Source of the DNA: Mesorhizobium sp. dw_380
GTDB lineage: Bacteria; Pseudomonadota; Alphaproteobacteria; Rhizobiales; Rhizobiaceae
NCBI RefSeq assembly: GCF_018588885.1
Contig: NZ_JAFFIW010000035.1
Location: forward strand, 1-64,000
Length of the DNA: 64,000 bases
Reading direction: 5' to 3'
Part shown: positions 58,522-64,000 of the stretch, one piece after another
Numbering within the stretch: position 1 is the first letter of the stretch
Layout of the letters: the number at the start of each line of letters is the position of its first letter
The notes under the pieces: model-generated
The model's database searches: none
Told to the model about the DNA's origin: nothing
The model's input: only the letters and a program-made list of their open reading frames with translations
Translations under genes and position numbers: made by a program

Positions 58522-59909
58522 GCGGCAGCCTCCATCTTGCCTGCGCAGCCGCAACCATTTTTGCCTGCGGCCTTGGCGTCGGCATCCGCCACGCAGCAGG
58601 CATCGATCTCGGCCGGCGCCGGCCCTCCACAGCAGCCTTTCGAGGCGCCGCCCGCTGGCACCGTGCAGACGCCGGTTTCGGGTAGCACCAATTGCACCGC
58701 GTCGGCCGCCGCCATGTCGCCGGCGATCGCCGCCGCCACCGAGCGGACCTGCTCATAGCCGGTCAAGAGCAGGAAGGTCGGCGCGCGGCCGTAGCTCTTG
58801 ATGCCGACCGTGTAGAAACCGGGTTCCGGATGGCCGAGTTCGCGGTGGCCGTGCGGAGGCACGTCGCCGCAGGAATGCTCGTTTGGATCAATGAGCGGAC
58901 CGAGCGCCTTGACGCTTTCCAGCCACGGATCGAGATCGAGCCTGAGCTCCCTGGTCAGCGACAGATCCGGGCGCTGTCCCGTCGCGGCGATGATGCGGTC
59001 GACCGGACCGAGTTGCCGCAAGCCTTCCTCACCCTGTCCCTCGACAACCAGCCTGCCCTGCCGCTCGCGTATGGCAAGCGTCGCAAAGCCGGTCGCCAGC
59101 CTGACGCGGCCGCTTTCGGCGAGGTCGCGCACATCGGCGCCGAGTTCGCCGCGCGCCGGCAGCTGGTCGGCATCGCCGCCGCCATAGATGCGCACGAGGT
59201 CGGTTCCGCGCGTCGCCCAGATGAAAGCCGTGCCGGGCTCGGCCTCCGCCAGCCTGGCAAGATCGAGCAAGGCGTTGGCTGCCGAGTGGCCCGAACCGGC
59301 AACCAGTGTCGTGCGGCCGGCATAGAGCGCGCGGTCGCGGCCCAGAACATCGGGGATGCCGTAGGCGATGCGGTCGGCGAATTCGGCCTCGCCTTCCGCG
59401 GCGATGCCGCCGGCACCGAGTGGGTTGGGCGTGCGCCATGTCCCCGAAGCGTCGATGACGGCCCGGGCACTGTCGCGCCTTGTGCCGTCGGCGGTTTCGA
59501 CGACGAGCATGAAGGGCCGCGTCCCGCGCCCGCTGCCGCGCACCTTGTCGGCGCCCCAGCGCGATATGGCGAGGACACGCGCATTGGTTTCGATTGCCGG
59601 CGCGAGTTCCGGAAGGCTGGCGAGCGGCTCAAGATAATGCGCGACGAGGTCATCGGCGGTCGGAAACGCTTCCGGGTCCGGCATCCGCCAGCCATGGCTT
59701 TGGAGCAGCTTTCCGGCCGCCCCGTCGATGCAATAGCGCCATGGTGTGAACACCCGGACATGGCCCCAGTCGCGCAGGCTGGACGCGACACCGCTGCCGG
59801 CTTCATAGAGCTTCACCGGCAGGCCCCGGGCCATGAGATGAACGGCGGCGGCCAGACCAACCGGGCCGGCGCCGATGACGGCGATTGGCAGATCGTTTTG
59901 CATAGCCAT
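58518..59909 (-). CDS. FAD/NAD(P)-binding flavoprotein with Cys-rich tail (ArsO-like)
   Basis: The 463-residue protein opens IAVIGAGPVGLAAAVHLMARGL, has a second dinucleotide motif (LVAGSGHSAANALLDLA) and IIAATGQRPDLS, as in ArsO-like flavin monooxygenases of arsenic operons. The last 45 residues add a cysteine-dense tail (KGCCGG, DACCVADAD, NGCGCAG) that could bind arsenite. Its product is probably exported by the MFS protein encoded next. It follows an arsR gene; a half-operator-like ATCGAAATAA lies at about 59930. Confidence 0.83.
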   Translation of the reverse strand: MAMQNDLPIAVIGAGPVGLAAAVHLMARGLPVKLYEAGSGVASSLRDWGHVRVFTPWRYCIDGAAGKLLQSHGWRMPDPEAFPTADDLVAHYLEPLASLPELAPAIETNARVLAISRWGADKVRGSGRGTRPFMLVVETADGTRRDSARAVIDASGTWRTPNPLGAGGIAAEGEAEFADRIAYGIPDVLGRDRALYAGRTTLVAGSGHSAANALLDLARLAEAEPGTAFIWATRGTDLVRIYGGGDADQLPARGELGADVRDLAESGRVRLATGFATLAIRERQGRLVVEGQGEEGLRQLGPVDRIIAATGQRPDLSLTRELRLDLDPWLESVKALGPLIDPNEHSCGDVPPHGHRELGHPEPGFYTVGIKSYGRAPTFLLLTGYEQVRSVAAAIAGDMAAADAVQLVLPETGVCTVPAGGASKGCCGGPAPAEIDACCVADADAKAAGKNGCGCAGKMEAAA

Positions 59910-59950
59910 ACTTTCTATCCTTCCGGTATTATCGAAATAAAGGGCAAAAA

Positions 59951-60271
59951 TTAAGCGGCCGCGTCATTCGTTGCCGGATTGCAAGCCGCGTCGGCGCAGC
60001 ATTCGTCGGCGAGGAAGCCGATGAGATCGTTCATGACAGGATAGTTGGCGCGGCAGATCAGCGTCGTCGCCTGCCGCTCCTGGCTGACAAGTCCGGTCAG
60101 GATCAGGCGGTGCAGATGGTGCGACAGCGTCGAGGCGGCGATGCCGAGGCTCTCCTGCAGCGTGCCGACCGGCCGGCCCGCCTCGCCGGCCCTGACCAGG
60201 ATGCGATAAAGGTTCAGCCGCGTCGGATTGCCGAGCGCTTCGAGCTGCTTAGCTGCTTGTTCGAGTTTCAT
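59951..60271 (-). CDS. arsR: ArsR-family repressor 1
   Basis: The 106-residue winged-helix protein (LEALGNPTRLNLYRILVRAG...LGIAASTLSHHLHRLILTGLVSQERQATTLICRANY) has a C-terminal cysteine cluster (DECCADAAC) suited to As(III) sensing. The usual CVC in the DNA-binding helix is absent, so sensing is by the C-terminal cysteines as in other rhizobial types. A perfect palindrome lies 39 bases upstream of the start. Confidence 0.93.
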   Translation of the reverse strand: MKLEQAAKQLEALGNPTRLNLYRILVRAGEAGRPVGTLQESLGIAASTLSHHLHRLILTGLVSQERQATTLICRANYPVMNDLIGFLADECCADAACNPATNDAAA

Positions 60272-60309
60272 GGAAATACCATGACGCCAACGACAGGAGT
60301 CGTCAAGCC

Positions 60310-60333
60310 CTATTTCGAAGAAAATCGAAATAG
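60310..60333 (-). promoter_or_regulatory. ArsR operator palindrome
   Basis: CTATTTCGA-AGAAAA-TCGAAATAG is a perfect 9-base inverted repeat between arsC and arsR 1. Its half-site is nearly repeated (ATCGAAATAA) ahead of the flavoprotein gene. Confidence 0.75.
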
Positions 60334-60336
60334 GAG

Positions 60337-60759
60337 TCAGACGACCCGCTTGCCGCCGGCGTCGACGACGACCTCGCCGTCCTCCTTGGTGAACGGCCCG
60401 ATGTCGGGGTTGGGCAGGAAATCGAGCACCGCTTCGGACGGCCGGGCCAGCACCACGCCGAGCGGCGTCACCACGATCGGCCGGTTGATCAGGATCGGAT
60501 GCGCAAGCATGAAATCGAGGATCTCGTCGTCGCTCCATTTGGGATCGCCAAGGCCGAGCTCCGCATAGGGCGTGCCCTTCTCGCGCAACAGCTCGCGCGG
60601 CGTCATCGCCATCGCCTGGAGCAATTCGATGAGCCTTTCGCGCGATGGCGGCGTCTTCAGATATTCGATCACCTCCGGCTCCTCGCCGGACTGGCGGATG
60701 ATCGCCAGCGTATTGCGCGACGTGCCGCAGGCCGGGTTGTGATAGATGGTGATGGTCAT
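60337..60759 (-). CDS. arsC: Arsenate reductase, glutaredoxin-dependent type
   Basis: The 140-residue protein begins MTITIYHNPACGTSRNTLAIIR, with the catalytic cysteine of the Grx/ArsC class, and has MTPRELLREKGTPYAELGL and RPIVVTPLGVVLARPSEAVLDFLP (the conserved arginines). It reduces arsenate to arsenite for export by the neighbouring Acr3. Its ATG overlaps the acr3 stop (ATGA). The long frame upstream of 60759 is a shadow of acr3. Confidence 0.95.
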   Translation of the reverse strand: MTITIYHNPACGTSRNTLAIIRQSGEEPEVIEYLKTPPSRERLIELLQAMAMTPRELLREKGTPYAELGLGDPKWSDDEILDFMLAHPILINRPIVVTPLGVVLARPSEAVLDFLPNPDIGPFTKEDGEVVVDAGGKRVV

Positions 60760-61865
60760 TGCGGGGTCCTTTCGCGGGACATGGCGTTGCGGACGGCGGC
60801 CCCCTGTTCGTACCAGCCTCTGCTTCGGTTCACGATCCACACCACGGAAAGCATGACTGGAACCTCGATCAGGACGCCCACCACGGTTGCAAGTGCCGCA
60901 CCCGAATTCAGCCCGAAAAGCGCGATCGCGGCCGCGACCGCCAGCTCGAAGAAGTTGGATGCGCCAATCAAGGCCGATGGGCCGGCCACGCAATGCCGCT
61001 CGCCGGAGAGCCGGTTGAGCAGATAGGCAAGACCGGAGTTGAAATAGACCTGGATCAGGATCGGAACCGCCAGCAGCGCGATCACCAGCGGCTGGGCGAT
61101 GATCTGCTCGCCCTGGAAGCCGAACAACAGCACCAGGGTCGCCAGCAGCGCGATCAGCGACACGGGCTGCAACGCGGCGAGCAACGCATCCAGCCCGCCC
61201 TGCCCCCTCACCGCCAGCAGCCGCCCGCGAACCATCTGCGCAACCAGCACCGGCAGGACGATGTAAAGCGCAACCGACAGCACCAGCGTGCCCCATGGCA
61301 CGGTAATTGCCGACAGCCCAAGCAGCAGGCCGACGATGGGCGCGAAGGCGACGATCATGATCGCGTCGTTGAGCGCCACCTGCGACAGTGTAAAGTTCGG
61401 CTCGCCGCGCGTCAGGTTCGACCAGACGAACACCATGGCCGTGCAAGGCGCCGCGGCAAGAATGATCAGCCCCGCAATGTAGGAATCGATTTGCGCGGCG
61501 GGCAACCAGGGCCGGAACAGCCAGCCGACGAAGAGCCAGCCCAGCAGCGCCATGGAAAACGGCTTCACCGCCCAGTTGATGATCAGCGTGACCCCGATCC
61601 CTCGCCAATACGTGCCGACGCTGGCCAGCGAGGCGAAATCGACACGCAGCAGCATGGGCACGATCATCAGCCAGATCAGCACCGCGACGGGGATGTTGAC
61701 CTTGGCGATCTCCGCCGAAGCGATGGCGCCGAACACGCCCGGCAGCAGATGGCCAAGCGCAACGCCCGCGACAATGCACAGCGCCACCCACACGGTGAGG
61801 TATTTTTCGACGAAGCCGATGCCCGGCCGCACCGTCTCGCCGGCATTGAGAACGTGATCCGACAT
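60756..61865 (-). CDS. acr3: Arsenite exporter Acr3
   Basis: A 369-residue protein with ten membrane segments. It has the Acr3 hallmarks AAAPCTAMVFVWSNLTRGEPNFTLSQVALND (with the essential cysteine) and GPSALIGASNFFELAVAAAIALFGLNSGAALATVVGVLIEVPVML. It pumps As(III) out of the cell. I start at 61865 (MSDHVLNAGE, AAGGAAAA upstream). It lies between an arsC relic and the intact arsC. Confidence 0.95.
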   Translation of the reverse strand: MSDHVLNAGETVRPGIGFVEKYLTVWVALCIVAGVALGHLLPGVFGAIASAEIAKVNIPVAVLIWLMIVPMLLRVDFASLASVGTYWRGIGVTLIINWAVKPFSMALLGWLFVGWLFRPWLPAAQIDSYIAGLIILAAAPCTAMVFVWSNLTRGEPNFTLSQVALNDAIMIVAFAPIVGLLLGLSAITVPWGTLVLSVALYIVLPVLVAQMVRGRLLAVRGQGGLDALLAALQPVSLIALLATLVLLFGFQGEQIIAQPLVIALLAVPILIQVYFNSGLAYLLNRLSGERHCVAGPSALIGASNFFELAVAAAIALFGLNSGAALATVVGVLIEVPVMLSVVWIVNRSRGWYEQGAAVRNAMSRERTPQ

Positions 61866-61881
61866 GATGATTTTCCTTGGT

Positions 61882-62009
61882 TCAGCCAGCCTTGGGCGGG
61901 TTGCGGCCAATCTCGTCCAGCCGCTTCCGCGACGTGAGCCTGTCGACGGTGTTCATCGGCAGGCTGACCGAGTTGCCGGTACTGTGAAACAGAACGTCCG
62001 ATCGGTCAT
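61882..62009 (-). pseudogene. Relic of a low-molecular-weight (thioredoxin-type) arsenate reductase
   Basis: The frame ends LPMNTVDRLTSRKRLDEIG before a stop at 61882, the usual C-terminus of LMW-phosphatase-type ArsC. It is fused directly to VLFHSTGNS, the start of that family (normally VLFLCTGNSAR). A start codon with GAGGTGG upstream (62009) remains in another frame. So an internal deletion plus a frameshift has left only the two ends, and the catalytic CTGNSAR loop is broken. It lies ten bases after arsR 2, where an arsC commonly sits. Confidence 0.7.
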
Positions 62010-62019
62010 GGTTTCCACC

Positions 62020-62352
62020 TCAACATTTGCAGGTCACGGCCTGGATGACCGGCTGGCAAAGCTCCGGCGCGCCGTTGCAGCAATCCTCCATCAGATAGGC
62101 CAGGAGATCGCGAAACCCGGTCATGTCGGCCGTGTAGCGGATGCTGCGCCCTTCGCGTTCGGCATGCACCAGACCGGCCTGGCCGAGCACCTTCAAATGC
62201 GCCGACATGGTGTTTTGCACCGTGCCCAGCCGTGAGGCGATCTCGCCTGCCGGCACACCCTCGGCCCCGGCCCGAACCAACAGCCGGAACACCTCCAGCC
62301 TTGTTTCCTGACCGAGCGCGGCGAGCGCCAGCAATGCTGCTGTCTTGTCCAT
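62020..62352 (-). CDS. arsR: ArsR-family repressor 2
   Basis: The 110-residue protein (LALAALGQETRLEVFRLLVRAG...LGTVQNTMSAHLKVLGQAGLVHAEREGRSIRYTADM) ends with cysteines (DCCNGAPELC, TCKC) likely to bind As(III). It heads the arsR-(arsC relic)-acr3-arsC operon. The divergent region to 62381 contains ATCCGGAT and nearby ATGGAT repeats as a possible operator. Confidence 0.93.
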   Translation of the reverse strand: MDKTAALLALAALGQETRLEVFRLLVRAGAEGVPAGEIASRLGTVQNTMSAHLKVLGQAGLVHAEREGRSIRYTADMTGFRDLLAYLMEDCCNGAPELCQPVIQAVTCKC

Positions 62353-62380
62353 TCATCTATCTATCCGGATTTATGGATTA

Positions 62381-63259
62381 ATGGCAATACGCCTCGATAC
62401 GAAACCTGTGGTTCGCGGCTATACGGACAGCAGGCCCATTGAAACGGCCGATCGTGTCGCTGCATATGGGCGCATGGCTCAACGCGGCATTCTGTCCTTC
62501 ATCGTTGGAACCGGCGTTGGTTCGCTTGGCGGATTGATCGGGCTTGGTGGTGCCGAGTTTCGCCTGCCGTTCCTGATCGGCCTGTTTCGCTTTGCCGCCT
62601 TGGAAGCGGTCATTCTCAACAAGGCCACCAGCCTGGTTGTCGTCGCCAGCGCGCTGCCTTTCCGGCTGTCCGTGGTGCCGTTTGCTGATGTCGCCGCCCA
62701 CTGGCCGATCATTATCAACCTGCTTGCCGGCTCTCTGGCCGGTGCCTGGTTCGGGGCCGGATGGGCGATGCGGTTGAAATCGGAAACGCTCTACAAGATT
62801 ATTGCACTTCTGCTGGTCGGGATCGCGGTCATCCTGCTGGTCGGCCACGATCCCCAATCGAGTGGCGATCCTGTCGCCAGCGGTTGGCTACAGATTGTGC
62901 TGGGCGTCATCGCGGGCTTCGTCATCGGCGTCGTCGCCAGCCTGCTTGGCGTGGCCGGTGGAGAGCTTCTGATCCCGACGCTGATCCTTCTGTTTGGAGC
63001 CGACATCAAGCTTGCCGGCAGCCTTTCGCTCGCCGTGAGCCTGCCGACGATGCTGGTCGGCTTCACCCGCTACAGCCGCGACCAGAGCTTTGGCGTGCTC
63101 GCCAGGAACAAGGCATTCGTCGCCGCGATGGCAGCCGGATCGATTCTTGGAACGTTCATCGGAGCAAGGCTGCTCGGCATCGTGCCGGCATCATTCCTGC
63201 TGCCGTTGCTCGCCGCGATCCTGATCGTGTCCGCTTACAAGGTCTGGCGTCACGAATAA
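62381..63259 (+). CDS. TSUP/TauE-SafE family membrane protein
   Basis: A 292-residue membrane protein with seven to eight segments and the duplicated TSUP motif: GTGVGSLGGLIGLGGAEFRLPFLIGL in the first half and VVASLLGVAGGELLIPTLILLFG in the second. Family members export sulfite, sulfoacetate or related anions. It is divergent from arsR 2 by 28 bases and may share its control. The ATG at 62381 has no clear ribosome binding site; an in-frame ATG at 62474 is possible. Confidence 0.85.
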   Translation: MAIRLDTKPVVRGYTDSRPIETADRVAAYGRMAQRGILSFIVGTGVGSLGGLIGLGGAEFRLPFLIGLFRFAALEAVILNKATSLVVVASALPFRLSVVPFADVAAHWPIIINLLAGSLAGAWFGAGWAMRLKSETLYKIIALLLVGIAVILLVGHDPQSSGDPVASGWLQIVLGVIAGFVIGVVASLLGVAGGELLIPTLILLFGADIKLAGSLSLAVSLPTMLVGFTRYSRDQSFGVLARNKAFVAAMAAGSILGTFIGARLLGIVPASFLLPLLAAILIVSAYKVWRHE

Positions 63260-63289
63260 TGCATGTCGCGGCGCGATATCGGCCCGGGA

Positions 63290-63922
63290 TCACCCCCAGC
63301 GCATCCCACCGATAAAATCGATGAACGCGCGCAGCGGCGCTGGTGTCAGGCGGCGGCCGGGATAGTAGAGGAACGGGCCGGAAAATTCCTGCCACCACGG
63401 TTCCAGCACCGGCTCCAGCCTGCCATCGTCGAAATAGGGCCGCAGCCAGTCCTCGAACAGCGAGACGATGCCGCCGCCGGCGACCGCCACTTCGAGCGCA
63501 AGGGCCATTGCCGTGCCGGTGCTGACCAGCAGCGGCCCGGTCGGTTCGACGCTCACCACCTCGCCGTCGCGTTCGAATTCCCAGGGCGGCGTCACACCGC
63601 TGGCGAAGCGGCCGCGCAGGCAGGCGTGGGCGAGCAGGTCGCGCGGATGGCCGGGCCGGCCATGCCGGTCGAGATAGGCCGTTGCGGCGGCGGTGGCGAA
63701 GCGCTGCCGGCGCGGGCCGATCGGCACCGCGATCATGTCCTGCTCCAGCCGCTCGTCATAGCGGATGCCCGCGTCGCAGCCGCTCGCCAGTATGTCGACG
63801 AAACTGTCCTCGGCGGTCACTTCCATGCGAATGTCGGGATAGGCGGCGAGGAAGGGCGGCAACAGGCGCGGCAGCACCAGTTTCGCCGCGACGACTGGCA
63901 CGTTGAGCCGCAGCTTTCCTGC
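63290..63922 (-). CDS. LysR-family regulator, partial
   Basis: The substrate-binding domain of a LysR protein: GKLRLN, VPVVAAKLVLPRLLPPFLAAYPDIRMEV, SFVDILASGCDAGIRYDERLEQDMIAVPIGP, SLFEDWLRPYFDDGRLEPVLEPW. The C-terminus is complete at 63290. The N-terminal DNA-binding domain is missing because the recognisable sequence stops near 63922. The neighbouring TSUP gene is convergent, so the target is unknown. Confidence 0.85.
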   Translation of the reverse strand, partial: AGKLRLNVPVVAAKLVLPRLLPPFLAAYPDIRMEVTAEDSFVDILASGCDAGIRYDERLEQDMIAVPIGPRRQRFATAAATAYLDRHGRPGHPRDLLAHACLRGRFASGVTPPWEFERDGEVVSVEPTGPLLVSTGTAMALALEVAVAGGGIVSLFEDWLRPYFDDGRLEPVLEPWWQEFSGPFLYYPGRRLTPAPLRAFIDFIGGMRWG

Positions 63923-64000
63923 CCGTCGTCCTCCACACCCTTTTTCCCCTTCTATTTCTGCCCCACCTCTGCCCTCCCCTGGCCCTCCCCCCCCGTCCCC
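63923..64000. other. Pyrimidine-rich terminal sequence, probably unreliable
   Basis: The last ~75 bases are almost only C and T (for example CCCTCCCCCCCCGTCCCC). They translate to Gly/Glu-rich nonsense where the LysR N-terminal half should continue. This looks like a low-quality contig end rather than biology. Confidence 0.6.

Noticed and set aside
57323..58756. Minus-strand frame of 477 codons overlapping the MFS gene
   Set aside because: Arg/Pro-rich shadow of the MFS and flavoprotein genes in another frame.
60760..61791. Upstream extension of arsC into a 484-codon frame
   Set aside because: The extension is an out-of-frame shadow of acr3; arsC starts at 60759 with its own ribosome binding site.

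Overview
The window reads as chromosomal DNA from a high-GC alphaproteobacterium of the Hyphomicrobiales, most likely Mesorhizobium or a close relative. This is inferred from gene content: DUF982, DUF1236 and SyrA-like small proteins, a GcrA-like regulator, DUF6456, a LigD with phosphoesterase-ligase-polymerase order beside Ku, and a rhizobial-type polysaccharide locus. I see no tRNA, rRNA, CRISPR array, integrase or classical insertion sequence.

Layout. 0-4.4 kb: a YghU-like glutathione transferase, small secreted or membrane proteins, and two copies of an 87-bp repeat each behind a -10-like box. 4.4-6.1 kb: a haem peroxidase of the animal type. 6.5-14.1 kb: DNA repair genes (exonuclease III; Ku coupled to a BRCT/MerR/TPR-like protein; LigD), cut through by a small REP-bounded GIY-YIG element. 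14.3-29 kb: a surface-polysaccharide locus with two CelD-type acyltransferases, a flippase, two glycosyltransferases, a polymerase, an ExoP-like chain-length protein that has lost its P-loop, a GINT1-like transferase and a flavoprotein. Two excellent sigma-54 promoter sequences, and one weaker one, drive parts of it. 29-38.2 kb: a hydroxyacid dehydrogenase, a GntR regulator, a patatin/OmpA-like membrane gene pair, and four tiny genes for peptides sharing a YxxPxL leader that look like RiPP precursors. 38.2-43.5 kb: an OafA-type acyltransferase, an SDR/LysR pair, an HNH nuclease and a Tyr/His-rich secreted protein. 43.6-49.3 kb: an accessory cluster (DUF6456, DUF1376, two DUF982, GcrA-like, an S24-type repressor, a zinc ribbon) in which two promoters share a near-identical AT-rich element. 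49.4-53.2 kb: a ribose-type sugar ABC importer. 53.5-54.1 kb: a hicAB pair whose toxin looks decayed. 54.2-63.3 kb: reductase/SDR/XRE genes, then two arsenic-resistance operons with a relic of a second arsenate reductase. The sequence ends in a truncated LysR gene and about 75 bases of pyrimidine-rich, doubtful sequence.

Three repeat families recur. Family I is a REP that bounds two near-identical GIY-YIG units and a gene-less 160-bp derivative. Family II is a 158-160-bp inverted-repeat element present three times. Family III is a C/T-rich palindrome. The best candidates for undescribed biology are the REP/GIY-YIG unit, the four YxxPxL peptide genes, the sigma-54 control of polysaccharide genes, the patatin/OmpA-like pair and the paired 87-bp repeats.
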